This document shows positions 46,275 to 60,300 of a DNA stretch of 64,000 bases, in pieces (positions within the stretch are counted from its first letter, which is position 1; every line of letters begins with the position of its first letter). The stretch comes from Casuarius casuarius. Taxonomy: Eukaryota > Chordata > Aves > Casuariiformes > Casuariidae. The DNA is taken from NCBI GenBank assembly GCA_003342895.1, contig PTFA01000028.1, positions 4,238,433 to 4,302,432 on the forward strand, given 5' to 3'. The translations under genes were made by a program, and so were the position numbers. The notes under the pieces were generated by a model that was not told the origin of the DNA, did no database searches, and saw only the letters and a program-made list of their open reading frames with translations.

Positions 46275-46960
46275 GTGAGTGGGGTCGGGGGCCCGCGCGG
46301 CCGGGGAGCGCGGGGCAGCGCCGCGGCCTCCCCCGCCGCCCGCTTTGGTGCTAAAAGCGGGGTTTGGGGGAGAAAAAGCACCGGCCGCGACCGAGACGGG
46401 GCGGCGCGGCGGCTCCGGCTGGGGCAGAGCAGCGCAGCTCCCCGCGGGCTGCGGCGGCGCTGGGACAGGTCTTCACGGGGCTTTCGAAACCTTCCGAGCG
46501 GGTTACGGCTGTAATTTTGGAGGGCGACTTGTGAGCTTTAGGTTACAGCCGTCGCTTTTCAGTGTAACGTTGTAACTTCAGATTGTAACTATAACTTCGG
46601 ATTGTAACTCTATAGCTTTGAGTTCATAACTGTATAGTTTCGGGTTGTAGGTTTAAAACTCGGATTCCGACTCTATAATAACTACGGATTGTGACTTGGA
46701 AAACTCTGGTTTGTAATCCCGCAACTTCGGGTCAGAGCTTTATAACTTGAAGCTACAACTTGCGCGCGGTGCGGAGCAGCGCGGGCGCTCGGCGCTGCCT
46801 GGCGCTCGGGAGGAGCCGCGGAGCCCCCTGCGCCCCGCCGCGCTGCTCGCTCTCGGCGCCCGGCCGGTCCCGCGCCGGCCCCAGACCGGCTCTCGTGCGG
46901 AGCCCTGCCGGCGGGGGCTTCACCATCGCCTTAGAAAACACACCTGTTATTTCAGGCAGT
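46275..46960 (+). promoter_or_regulatory. IQGAP2: IQGAP2 CpG island, intronic part
   Basis: CpG-dense DNA at 46275-46500 and 46765-46920, separated by an AT-richer degenerate tandem array. Typical extension of a promoter island into intron 1. Open frames here in several frames are by-products of low stop-codon frequency. Confidence 0.65.
46503..46765. repeat. degenerate minisatellite, unit near TGTAACTATAACTTCGGAT
   Basis: About a dozen diverged copies of a roughly 18-24 base unit in 260 bases. Clear copies include TTGTAACTTCAGA, TTGTAACTATAACTTCGGA, TTGTAACTCTATAGCTTTGAG, TCATAACTGTATAGTTTCGGG and TTGTAATCCCGCAACTTCGGG. It sits 230 bases into IQGAP2 intron 1, flanked by CpG-rich DNA on both sides. 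Confidence 0.85.
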
Positions 46961-49900
46961 GCTAAATGTGAACATGCAAATTACTTGTAAAACTCTCAGC
47001 CCTGGCATCCCGTGGTCTGGTTAGCAGCTTTCCAGGTTTTAGCAGAGCAGCTTTTTAAAAACTGCTCCTGAAGTCTTTTTTTGACAAAAACACAACCCCC
47101 CCCACCAATGCTAGGTGCCACCACGCTTCCACCCTGGCAGACAGCAAAGGTGCCGGCTGGACACATCCCCGTCGACTTGCAGGATGCTGCACCCTCCCGA
47201 GCACTTTCCTGGGCCAGCGGCCGCAGGTGGGGCAGGCTCTGAGCCGTCCTGGGGGTCTGGCTGTTTGCTTGTGCTAGCTGGTGTCCGAGGGCACGTTCGT
47301 GGTTGCTGGTACAAATAATGTATTTCGGAGCGGTTGCTGCAGACGTGCAGCGTGCGTGTCTGTGTTAGCGTGTTAGTGATGACGAGAGTTTGCTTTTGAA
47401 GCAAATCGCCCAGGCGTCCCGGCGTGCCGGTGGGGGCCCGGGGGGACGCCACGCTGGAGGGGGTGCTCGGGCAGCCCTCTGGGCGCAGGTGAGCGTTTCG
47501 TTCCCGGAAGCAAACTGGAGCTTGCCCAAAGTGTATAAAAGCCCTGAAGCGCAAGTGGTGTGACAGGGCCTCGACAGCAGGTGTTTCACTGTGCAGTTCA
47601 GGTCTGGCTGGTTCTTGAGACTTGCTGGGCTGGACATAAATGTGGCACTTGCTAATTTGCCATAAAGTCCTATATGGTCAAAGACGGGGCTTTGTGAGCA
47701 GAGGGCTCATCCTTTGTGCCCAGGTCCCTGTCCCTGCAGCAAGGGTGATGTGATGACCTTATTCAGAGGTGTTCGCGGTATCTTTAGGAATCTCAGGCCT
47801 TTATTTGCCATGGGAAAGAATGACCATGGTAAATGTATTGGATATCGACTTGACAGTGTGGTCTACCTCTCTGGGTTTATGCTTTGCTGTGATAGTTAAG
47901 AGTCACTTGCCAGGGAGCGAGGGGAGAAGATGGTGCCTTCAGCCCTAGCCCCTCTCCTGGTGCCTTCTGCGCTCTGCTGGGAGCAGAGGAGCGCGTCCTT
48001 CTCGGCTTGTCTGGCTCCTGTTCCCCTCCGATCAATGTTGCCTGCTTTCCTGGGCTCAGGTGGCTCCCTTCAAGGCTACTCAGTCCTTCCCTGAGTGAGC
48101 GATTGTGGCTGCTGCGCACCAATACATCCTTGTCTTTTGCCTAGACCTTTTCCCTGCAGAGGACAGGACAAAGCCGCCTCAAATACGCCAGGTTGACACC
48201 TATAATTAAGAACAAAAAAAAAACCGAAACAAAAACCAGCAACAAAAAATGCCCATACTCCTGCAAACCATNGCCTTGTTTGTAGTTGTATAACAAGTAT
48301 GAGTACATATATTAAGTACGTTTTTTGGTTGTAGCTGTATCTAGAGAACCCAGTATGTTTTCTCTACACTATATTTGTCTGCCGTTGGGGTGATGAGGAG
48401 AGATGAAATAACTTTTTTTTTAAAAAAGGAAAAGAAAAGCCAAGAAAGGAGAAAAGGCTCTCTAACTAGAAAGCTTATGGCAGCATTATTTGAGCTCTGA
48501 AGCCAGTTGTAGATTGTACATTCTCTGTATACATTCAACCGTACATTGTCTCTTCTCTAACTGAAGCTGCACTTTGGCTCACTGGCAAGCACAACTGACT
48601 GCGTTCAGGACAGCTCTAATTAGTGCGTCTGTGCTGGCTTTTCCGGCAGAGTTAATATGTTGTCCAAGTTAGGCTATCAAATTGCTAAGGCTCCTTGCTC
48701 CAGTGGACTAGTACTGTTTTAAACATTTAGCCTAACCTGGACTTTCAACTTTGGTTTCAAGCTCCTGGCAGAGTTCATATGTTGCTCTGAAGAAAATTGT
48801 CATTTTAATGGAGGTGATAATTCTCTGCTAGGAAGTAGATGAAACTGTCTTCATGCATATCAGTAGCATTTCAGTGCCATGATTAGAGAGGAGAGCATGT
48901 GCACACTTTAGGTATGTTTTGAGCTTGATGGATACTGCTGGGAGAAGAGTGTCCCCGAGCATCAGGGTCTAAGACCTTTTATTTAGTTAAGCGAGTTCGA
49001 ATTTTAGCACACAGGGAGAGTAACTGAGAGGGCATATCCCTAACTTAAAAATGAGCTTTGTGTTGCAAGTTTTGCCAATGTAGTAAATCAAAAATGTCCA
49101 TCTGGAAAAAAATTTTGGAGCTGATCATTTTCAAGATCCCTTTCCAGCGCTTAGTCAGGGAGGATGCTGTACGTTGGAGACACAGGCCCTCAGAGTGAAA
49201 TCTCTGGGCCTGCTCTGCGGCTGCTGGGGCCAAACCCCTGTGGCTTCAAGAACCACGTATTGAAAGGTGCCTCCAGCCCCCCATTCTGTCAACAGCTTAA
49301 AAAAAGATGTGGAGGAGATTTCAGTTTCGAGTTTTTCAGATGTCTATGTCCAGCATGGACTCAAGTGAGATCATGCCGAGTACAAGGAAGTAGCTTATAC
49401 AGCAGAAACGGTATTAACAGGCTCACTGCAACTGAATTTACATAGCTGATTTCCAGTGTGGCTACAGCTGTTTTCTGGCTTGTTTCTCAATCCCAGCACA
49501 ACTGATTGCAAAGGTTCACCGAGCTGCGGAGAACTGGGACTTGTAATAAAACTCAAGGTATGAGTGATTGTTATGATAAAAATGTTTGGTGCTGTTGAAT
49601 GTTATGGAGAGAAAAGTATAACTCTTTATTGCGCCTTTCAGGTTAAATGTGAAGATAGTAAATCAGGCAGCAGTAAGTCTTCAAGAAAGCTGTTTTCCCA
49701 ACACCTTCACGTTCTTAGTAGCTTGCTCTCCCTGAAAGCTATGTACAGAAACAAATGATTACTTATGTTTTATAGGAAATGTCTGAACAGCTTCATGACA
49801 CTTCCAGGAACGTAATAAAGCTACAGTGAGTTAGGCCATGAAAGTCTGGATTTGCAAAGGATTTCAGGCATTTCCATGCTCAGCGTGGCTGAGTTAACGT

Positions 49901-51379
49901 ACTTGGGTTAGTGTGCCCCAGGTCCCCGTGTACCGACTGGGAGGGAAACTAGACTTTTCAGCATCATCAAAGGTGCTGAAAAGGAGGTGCTGGGAAATGG
50001 GTCAGAAATGAATGCCACACAGGGCTGTCCCTGAAATTTTGACCTTCTGAACTGAGACATGTAACAAAGCTGGGTTTTGCAGCTGGGAATATCTTCTTTT
50101 GGATACAGCTGGAGAAATCTTCGTTTTTCCTGCTGAAGCTGGGAAGCCGGGTTCACGGGGCCAAGATGGGTAAATACAAGGGAGACTGACTTTGTCCAGC
50201 GACGAGGGTGTAGCTCGCGCGGAGGGAGAGCCCCACGCTGCCGGTCCTGGCTCCCAGGACGGCTTCTGTGTCTGGCGCTAGGCGTTACCAGATGAGGCAA
50301 ATGAGCAGGAGCGAAGTTTTAAGAGGGGGAGCTGCACTGCCTGTGGAGATAGGCAGGGGGAATCAGCTTGCTCGGATGTGAAACGGAGCCTACGCCTCTC
50401 TGCGAAACTGCATCTAGCCTCCTACTTCTGCAGGATGTGAAAGCTCGCAAACCAGTGGCTTTTAGAAAAGTGTTTGACTTCAGAACCTATAAATTTTTCT
50501 CTGCATGTCTGTAGTGAGTGGAGGGAAACAAATGGCTATTTTTCAATTGCAGAGGAAAAATCTTTTGGTAAACCTTTCATAGGATTTGACTAAATGAAAA
50601 CAGATGGGTGAATACATTCTTTTTTAAAAAATGTTTGACTGTATCCCATGCATATATGTTCTTTTGGGTATATACTTTCTGCAGCACTTGTGGCTTATGA
50701 GAACACTTTTCTTCTAGTCCTTTTTTTATTGATGGGTGTAATGTGGCAACCAAACACTGTTTATCTCTTCTTCTTTTGTACGTTGCTAATAATTAAACTG
50801 CTGAATGAGGACTTGAAAAGTTTAACTGCTTTGTTTAATCAAGTGCGTGTAATTCATTCGTAGGAGTGGTTCTGTGCTTTATTTTGTACAAAGCAGGCTC
50901 ATCTCCCCCAAAGTCTCCTTGGTAAAGAAAAGACCGAGCTATGTTACAGCATGTTGGAAGCTACTTGAATGTTGTTAAAACAGGAAGTATTAATATTAAA
51001 CTGGAAACAATTTATAGCACACGCGAGTGTGCTAGCTCAAGTCCAGTACTTGAGTCAGAGAACAGGAGGTATGCAGATCTGCAACTTGCTTTTTCTGTTA
51101 AAACTACTATTTCAGTTACAGAGTAGTTCTAGCTCAAGATTTGTTTGTTACAGTTGCTGACTCAAGTTGGCTATGATATACTAGGAATAATCTTAAATTT
51201 GTGGTGGGAAAAACGATGGTGACAGGCAGGAGTGGTGGGTCATATTTAGCTGGGATGATAAGCAAGTGGTGTGTGCTCCCGTGCTCTGCGCCTTGCAGGA
51301 AATGATTAACCTGCTGTGTTTGCTTCACTTGTCCAGACTGTTTTGGTGGTTTTTGGGAATCAATATCCTTGAACTCCTA

Positions 51380-51760
51380 CGTGCTGTGGAGGGAAAGTGT
51401 GGTGTTGGCGGGGGAGCGGTGCCCACCTCCGGGGGTCTGTGGGGCGTACCGGAGGGCAGGCTGGGGGCACCTGTCCGGGGGGTGCAGAGCCTCGGCTGTG
51501 GGTCCCTGGGCTTTGAGGAGGATGGTCCACGGGATGTTTTCTGCCTTATATCCACAGCTGGGGAGAGGGGGGAAAGGGCGGAGGTGGGAGCTGCTGCTCC
51601 AGCTGGCGCAGGGGCTGGGTTTGGGCGCTGCGGCAGGGGCTGCAGGGCGAGCGATGGGCTGGCGGGGCCCAGGGGACGGGATCGCCGTCCTCCCGCGGGG
51701 GTCTGGGAGCTGGTGGGGTAGAGGGAAGGGGAACTTTGTTTTGGACATCAATACCCCTGC
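51380..51760. other. G-rich block in IQGAP2 intron 1
   Basis: About 380 bases with many runs of three or more G on the + strand (for example GGCGGGGGAGCGG, CCGGGGGTCTGTGGGGCG, GGGGAGAGGGGGGAAAGGGCGG). Long frames occur on both strands but no family is recognised. Possible G-quadruplex-forming or regulatory DNA. Confidence 0.6.
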
Positions 51761-54700
51761 TCCCCTTCAAGGGAGATACTGAATCGGGTGGTGTTCGCAC
51801 GAATCCAGCACGGCACCCTTCTCTCCCTCGTACATTTTTTGTTTGAAATGGGTAAGCAAATAATCAACCTTTAAGAACTTGCCAGTAGCCTATTTCAGCG
51901 TTAAATTTAAAAATTGCTATTTTTGTCAAAGTTAAGTCAGTATGCATCAGCCAGAAGCACTTACCTGGAGGTACTTTGTCATTTTTATCCCTTCTCCGTT
52001 ATAACTTACTGCTCAAGTCAAAAGACAGGGTAAGTGCGAGTTCTCCAGGAACCGGATGCCAGGAGCACCTTACGGCTCTGACTCTCAACCGCTGGCAAAC
52101 CACTGCTGCTCTTTAAGGAGCTACTGGCTCAGGGGGCTGTGTCTGCCCTGCCAGCCCGGAGAGGTGGCAGAGAAAGGTGTCCTCATCCCGGGTGCTCCCC
52201 TTTGCTTGGGGGGATCAGGATAGGCAGCCAGCGAGGATGGCTTCAGCTCGACACTGAGCTGTGACGAGTGACACCTCCGCCGGTCCTCGCCGGTGGGCTC
52301 TGGCCTGCTCTGTTCGAAGTGCAGCACGAGGCTCTCGCGGCATCCAGTGAGTTGCTTAAACTACGTCTCACCTGGCTTCACAGTCTGAGAGGGTATGGTT
52401 GGGAAATACAGTTGTGCAAGCTAGTCATGGTCTCTTGGTCATTCGCCCTGAAAGTTAAGAATATCCTCCTGCATTTGTGCATCAAGCATTTGTGCTTGGT
52501 TTGTAAAGCTACTCAGTACAGCTTTGTTTGCGGGATCAGAGCCTCACAGCTTCTAGGAGCACAGCACAGGATAACCCGGGGAGAGCAGAAATGTGAAATG
52601 CACGAACTGTGTACAAAAATATGCTTCATTAAAGCAGCTGCTTTTTCACAGGATTGAAGGCTAATCAATGTTTTACTCATGGTTTTAGGAGGGCATGTCA
52701 ATGGTATTTTGGGGAGCCATAGGTAAGTACAGAAGATATCTGTGCCTAGTAGTCTGGTTAGAGTGATTATAAACAAAGTAAAACAGCTGAAAATTGAACA
52801 AGACACAGGTTTGCTTTGCTGAAAACATGCTCCTGTATCTTAGGGTCATCTTTCATGAGGGGAGCTGCTCTTCCCAGCTGGTGTTACTTACGCTGGGATC
52901 CCGGATCCCAGCTCACACCTTGCTATGGACTGTTGTAAGCAAGGAGTGAGGTTTCTGCGTGGTGTCTGGGTCTGCTGAGCCTGCCTTCAGCTGATCTGCC
53001 ACTAATGCTCCTGGGATGTGCGGAGACCTAATCTGTCAGGAAACTAATCACTCTGGGCAGGGTCGATTTGCGCTGCTGGATTTTCAGCCACTTGAGGCCC
53101 CTGCAGCGGCTCGGAGCAGCTCGCGCAGCTGCTGGAGCTCACTCCAGGGAGGGGGAGCGCGTGGGGCCAGGTGGGGCTGCGGCAGCCAGCGTTTAAATGT
53201 GTTTAAATTGCTCTGGAACCGCACCCTGAAGCTGTAGTTTCATGTGTGCTTTCAGTCAGCACTGCTGCTGGAAGAAGCAACCATGACTCCTTCCACCAGA
53301 TTATTTTGGGCTGGACTGGGGCCCGGTCTGGCTCGCAGCGTGAGCCCGCAGCCAGGCCCGCCAGCATGACGTAGCCGCTGGAGCCGGGATGAGCACTGGT
53401 GGCTGGGGGATGGGAGGCTGAGTCGATTTAAGTGGTGTTACTGCTGAATGTGGGGTTTACTGTTTGATCTGCAGAACGCGTGTGTGATGGGGTAGCAGAC
53501 CGTGCAGGGGGCACGCGGGTCAACCAGAGGCAGCGAGGGTCCTCCAGGCCTTGGGGACGACGCAGCGCGACTGACCGTGGCCACGCCAGCTCTGCTGTGT
53601 CCTCTCTCCTGGGCGCCGCTGCCCCGGCCAGGGCCTCGGTCGGCCGCCCGTGCGGGCCTGTTCTGAGCACCGGCCGCAGGAAGGGTGCCCGCGGGGCTGC
53701 CCCACGCTGCCCTGCTCCCCGCAGAGCCTCCAGTTACCCAAGTGCTCTACGAGGGGATTCAGTCGCTTTAACTCTGCAGTTTCATAAAGCTGTAAGCAGC
53801 CATAAAGGCACTGCAGCGGTAAGAAAATTGTAAGAAACTGTCTCAACATCAGACGAATGGAATGAGGAATAAAATTGAATATTCCTTGTTTGTAAATTAA
53901 GATGTAATAGTTTTCCAATGCGCCTCTGCCAGTGATATTTCTCTTGGCTTGTGGGGCCTTGTAAAACTGTAGGAACAAGATGAGGCTTGAGCTATGTACT
54001 GCTTGCTTCTGGATTTCTTATTTTTTTGAGATCAACTGTTTTGCCTGGTTTTGATTCTAATAGCTGGCTGGCCTCGGTTCAGTAGTAAACAAGTCTTATG
54101 TTGCATATGATATTAATACAATGTAGGAGAAGAAATAATGCGTTGCGATCTCAGTATGGATATGCAGTAGTGTAACCTCAAACAGACCACAAAAGGGTAC
54201 CGAGAAGAGCTGGGAATCCTGCTCGGATGAGGGCCATTTGGGAAAGAGCTTTTACCGAGGAAAAATGGTTATCTGTTTTTACAAAATCAGGCATGCAACA
54301 AATGCTGTTTCACTATATCCGAGCTCAGAAGTTGTTCTGAATACTGCTTTCCAGAGCCCAAGGGGACAAGCCTCACTGTAATTTAGTGATGGCTGGGAGA
54401 TGAACCGGCACAAAGCCTCCATATGCAAACCCCGGTCCATGTTGTACGGCAGCCGAAGACATGCAGAGAGTTTACTTGCAGGGGTGTTTGCATATCCCTT
54501 GGAATTTACATCGCGCCTGACCACGGTGGTAATAAGTGTATAATAAATGGCTGAGAACATCCTGGAAAGTGTACAGCTCTCAGCATACTTAAACCAGGCA
54601 GCTTGCTTGTTCTCCAAATCTTGCCTTGATACATATCATGAGAAAGAAGATCATATAGTTTTGCTGTGGATTTAACTGATGTGAGTTATTCTAGAAAGCT

Positions 54701-57314
54701 GAATGCAACTTTTTAGTATTGTGGGTAGTAACAGGCAAAACAAGAGGCGTAGTTCCCCATAACACCATAATGCTGAACCATGGCAATAACGCCCAGCAGT
54801 TTCCTTTTTTGATTTTTTTCCCAAAACTTAATTTTAAGTAGCTTAGTTTTAAGTTCTAGCAAAAGTGTTAACTTTTGAAGTAGTGCTTCAAAAAAGGAAA
54901 CAAAATGTGGCTGTGCAGTAGAAGGCACAAGTCAGTGTTCAGCCATTAAGGATGTAAATTCTCTTGTTGGATAAAGACTTTAAAACTTGAAAACTAGTAG
55001 CCTAATTTGACATTAAATTTGTGCATTGTGTGTACTATGGTTGCCATAACAATGACTGAAAGCTAGTTACACTTCCTGTGTTTTAGTGGTCTTGATATTG
55101 CTATTTTAAGTAGAATGCATGCTTGCTTTGAAGCAGTTGCATAATGCTTAGAAAATTCTCCTGATATTTTATTCTTGATATAATTTAACATTGACTGTGG
55201 TATCTTCATTAGTGGAAATGGATTCAGGGCAGAGAGGGAGCTGTCTTGTGGTCAGGTATTTGCTATGCTAATCTGAATTTCAGTTTTTGGAGTGGGTTAG
55301 GAAGTAGACACAAGGAAGCAAGCTGAAAAATTAAATACTTCTAGATAAGAAATCGACAAAGTTTGTGTCAGTTTAGAGGAAATCTTAATTTAGTAGAAGT
55401 AATGTGGTTATGTTTAGAGACTTGCTAGGGCATGATTTGGGTGAAAGTACATCTTGGTTGTGTGTGCAGCTGTCAGTGACTTGTTCTGGTAATGAAAATA
55501 CTGCATTTATTGATAAGTAAGGAGGAACATCTGGCTCACTTTATCTGATGTTCTGCAGTGGTATGTACAATAGTAGATGTGTCATATTGTCACTCAAAGC
55601 AGTTTTGACTCTATCTACTCGAGCACTGGACCTACTGTGTGAAAGGGTGGGGCTTTGCCCTCTCCAAACCTCGCTTGGAGGTCTGAGATTAGAGAGTTAA
55701 ATTTGTGCTTTAGTTCTCTCCTATAGCTCTAACTATTTCTGATGATGAAGGAAAAATGTAATTCTTATTACTGTGTATGTAAATGGGAAATAAGGGCCAG
55801 ACAACTCTATTTTGAATTGCCCCAAAGCCCCGTGTGGGCAATTGCCGCCAAGCGGCGTCTCCCTGCCTGCGCACTGTGCTCCTGAAGAGGACGAGCAGGG
55901 AGCACTAGGAGGGAGTTATTCTGGATTCAGTGGTGCCAGCTCCAATAACCTGCAAGCACTTTCTGTTAATCATGGATTTGAGGTGACCAAGCAGGCTTCA
56001 GGTGGTAACTGAGGTCGTGGCTGATACCAGGCTGCCTCCGACCTCATTGCCTGGATGGGTATGCTGGCGTTTGCCTTCTTCCTACAAAAATGGGTCTTCT
56101 CATCCCTTAAGTAGGAACAAGGGATGTGTGTCTACCTCCGCGTGTCCTCTTGAGCGTTCGTGGCCTGGCACAGTCAGGGCAGAGGGTCCAGTGAGGATCC
56201 CTGCTTGGGAACGGGCATAGCTGACTGGAGGGTGGCCTGACCCTGTACCTCCTCCTGCTCCTTTCCTGGAGGTCTCCACTCCTGCTGGGCCATCTCAGGG
56301 AAAGAAACAGCTGCAGCATTTGCTGTTGTTCAGGAGTTGCTTTCCAAGCAGTTAAGCTGCCTTCCCAGTGGAGCTGGGAACATCTGGGGTAGGGGCAGGA
56401 ACTGCTACAGCTCTCCTTCACCATCCCTGCCTCTGGGTGCGCAGAGGTCCCAATCCTTGCTTAAACTTACGGAGCTTGTGTGTTAGTATTCAGTTTCATA
56501 TACTAATTTTCTTTAATTTTTTTGTGAATTTTAAGCCATCTTTTATATTAAAGCTGGTCAATCATTCCATGGGTCAGTTTATTTTGTAGGTGTAAACGAA
56601 AATTTCAGCTCTATTGCCTACAACAGCGTAAGGTTTTCTTTTCCCCATTAAGATTAAATAAAGCTCTTGTGCCTGTAAATCAAAAAGTTGAAATTAGGAT
56701 CTTTACAGTTACGGTGATGGTGGCAATTACTTAGGAAGGAAAAGCAAGCCATTTTTGGGAGGGAGACGTGTTCTCCAAGTGTAAGGGTACAAAGCTCGTG
56801 GCATACACATAATCAATATTTTCCTTTTATTCATGTGTGTATGTTTGTATCCTTAAGGAAAAAAAGGTGCTGTAACACTTCAGGTGCTTTCTGGAGCTCC
56901 TTCAGAGCATGGTGACAGTGAAGCAGATGGATTGTTTTGGATTTTAGCAGAGGAAAGACTCCGCAGCAGACTGGCTGGGGAGGGAGCAGGGGATGACGAA
57001 TTGCCAACGGAGGAAAACTGAGACCAGATGTCAGGGCTGAGTGTCTCTGCACTGCAATCTTTCTCATGATGATTTCCAATTTACCCAGTATTTAAGTGAT
57101 GCTTTTGTTTATGGCTTTTCCTAGACAGGTGTTTCAGTCCTCCTGAGTTTTATGGTTTGGACCACAGTCTGTTGAGGGCTATAGCTCTTGTCTGAGTTAC
57201 TCAGTGACACTCAGGCACTGAAGAAGCGTTTTGCACAGATTGTCTCTCCTGCTCTCCAGCAGTCCCTCTTGTTATACTCCTCCTCTGTTTTTTAAACTAC
57301 ACCTTGCCATATTT

Positions 57315-57349
57315 CTATAGGACTATAGGGACTATAAGTCTATAGGACT
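57315..57349. repeat. short degenerate tandem repeat (CTATAGGA-like)
   Basis: CTATAGGA, CTATAGGGA, CTATAAGT and CTATAGGA follow one another directly. Intronic, four units. Confidence 0.75.
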
Positions 57350-60300
57350 GCAGACTAACATTTTTCTATGCTTTGCATGGTTGACCAGCCTATTTTACTA
57401 ACCTGGCAATATTAGACAATTTTTTCATTATTTCACTTACATTCTGCTTGTGTTAAGTTGAATTGAGGTCACAGGAGGTAACAGGTAAGGAAATGGAATC
57501 TACATGGTAAAATCTTGGCTCTTCTTTAAAGATTGCTAATGTATATTGCCAATAAAAAGCCAACAGGTAAAGTAATTCCAGCAAAGTGAGAGCAGAAAAT
57601 GGTAAATATGCCAAAATACATGGAATTCAAATAACTTTTTTTTAAAGAAAGCAGTGGAGGGGTAAAGGTGACAGAGGAACCTTTTACACTTTACTACCTG
57701 TTTCCTCATAAATTAACCTCTGAAGAGGGAAAGTCTATTGGAAATTCCTGCTGGAATGCACGATACTATTTTGAATGTCTGAAGTCTCCACTGATGTGCT
57801 AATCTGACCAACCAGCTTTCCACAAAATTGCTGTTTTTTTTAAAACCCACATGAAAAATGTCATTCTTGCTGTAAGTGTGTGGAAACTAAGCAAACCTTC
57901 CAACCAGACTAACTACTTAGCTGTGTAGCATTTTCCAAGCTGGCCTCAAGTTTTACTGTGTTAATGTCTTTTGGGCTATACAAGTAAAGAGAGGTAAATA
58001 AGGCAAAGAACTAACTTGAAATTGCTGTTTATTGATTGCCTTTTTAGTCGCATCAGTCGGAGTGCTGCTTTAGGCTTGTAACTTACTTTATTATTGTAGA
58101 CTGAGGGTTTAGTACCAAACAGGGCTTTAAAGTCAACTGGGTAGCTCATTAAAAGGAGCTACAGTTTTAAAGGTGTTCCTGGAGTGCCCGACCTTTGGGG
58201 AAACCTGTTGTGTCTTGAGGTGACCAACTAGCAAAGTATGCAAAGATAAACAGTTACACTCTTATTAAGGAGTTTCTTGAAGTATTTCTAGAGACAGTGA
58301 GGCTGGCAGATAAATGTAGGCGGGAGGAGTTGGGCAATAGGCAAACTGATAAATTGTATTTCAGGTTTATAATTGTAGATGGCAATGTTCACTTTGAAGC
58401 TAATTGAAATTGGGGTTGGATTTTCATATGCCTGCTTCATCCCCATTACTCAATCTCACTCCCTGCTTCTCTAACCTTACACAACAAGTTAAAATAAGAG
58501 TGTTATTTTCTGCACAAGGTAAGAACTCCTACTAGAAAGGAGATGACCATGCTCTGGTATCATTATACACTAAATTAATGTCATAATGGTCTTTTAAAGT
58601 ATCACCTCTCCTAAAGTATCTTTTTATGGTACTGTAGAAAGCTGAGGTCTAAAAGTGTGGACATGTATACCTATAGCAGAAAAATGAATGTTAAAAGTTC
58701 TGGCTGCGTATGTGATTACTTGCTGAATGCCAAAGCCATCTCGTGTCCCTGTGGTTAAATGTGACATTTTAAACTCTGTGGGAATTCAAGTATCTTGAGA
58801 CATGTCCCAGGAGTCTAGCAGCCTTCTGCCAATGTCGACACTTGACAGACTTCATAAAATAAACCAGTTTTGACACTTGGCTCCAGAAGCATGGTTTGTG
58901 GTTGATGTTGCATCACAGTCCTCTGGTATGATAGTCCTAAGGTTTATATATTGTAATAGTGCTTCATCTCTCTAAATGGATGTGGTTGGACTTGTGGTAG
59001 CAGACACATAAGACTGAAATAAGGCCTTTTATCCTTGTATGTAAGAAAAGGGGGTGGGGGGAAGACTTCTGGGAGGTTGAATGTGCAGGAATAGGACTCT
59101 ATAAAAAAGCTCAAGGGAGGAGTGGTTTAGCATATGTCTTTAATTTTACATCAACATATCTTTTTACTGAACCTCTGTATTAAAGTATCCCCATTCAAAT
59201 GGGTTTGGTCTTTTTTCCCCTGTTTGCACAGCATCTGGCAGAAAAAAAGATCTGGTCCAGAACAGGGGCCTAACTGACCCTGTGTGACACAAATTATTTG
59301 TGAGAATGGTTAATGGCTGTTTTCTGGCCAGATGATGTGTGTTTATTTCTGTATGAAAATCTGAGCCTGCATACTTCTGACAGTGTAGTAACTAGATTAG
59401 GAGAGCCATAGACATTTTTAAGGGAAGAGAAGAGAAGTTTAATCTGGCACGTTTCAAATCTTACCAGTATGTAAGATCCTCATAATTTAATAAAGTGTAT
59501 TGGTCTACTTTCTCAAGAGGATCTGCCCTCCTAAGTTCTCAGCTATGGTAGGTTTAGAGTGCTTGCAGTGTCTTCCTTCATATAAAGCCCTTTCTTGGAG
59601 CAAATGTGCAGGGAATGGACTGAATTCCCTTAACTGGAGCCATACAGCAAAGGCTCAGGCCATCTGGTTTTACTGTTGTGGGACAAGCATGAGCTGCTCG
59701 TGTCTGCTTTTTGACACAGGAAGTCTATAGGAGGCTGTCTTGATCAGATCGCTAAGTTTTTCTCCCAAAGAAATGTCTTCCAGCAAAATGGTAAACCTGC
59801 AGATACTAAATACCTTAATAACAAACATCCTGTAATAGATGGTTGGTGCTATAAAACCATTTTAGCGGCCTCTTGAATTCTCTGTTCACGTAGTTCCAGT
59901 TGGCCTATTTTCTGCTGCATGTTTAACAAATTGTTGCATTAGATACCTGTGAATTAGTATGTGGGTGTGGAGGCTCGGGCGGGAGCTTGCTCTTCCTCTG
60001 TAGCTTTGAGCAGTGTTTTTGATGCCTGTGCGTGCAATCCTGTCCTTGTATTTTCCAGCAGCCAGACGGTGATGTAAGCTGCTGCCGCGTGGCTGGCTCA
60101 GGCGGCTGCGAGCTGGCTCAGCAGCCCTGCGCGGCCACAGCTCTGCCCCGGTTACGGGCAGCTCGTGCTGTTTGGGGGTGGTTGTGTGCTCACCCCTGCC
60201 CTGGCAGCAGGCAGCCCAGATGGTGCGAGGGTCCTGGGCAATGGGAGTCCAGATTTTACTAGAAATAGAGGGGCAACACTGAATTTATTGGCCATGTTCA

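Noticed and set aside
51266..51800. Overlapping frames of up to 151 codons on both strands
   Set aside because: G-rich low-complexity DNA. The proteins are Gly/Arg/Pro rich without motifs.
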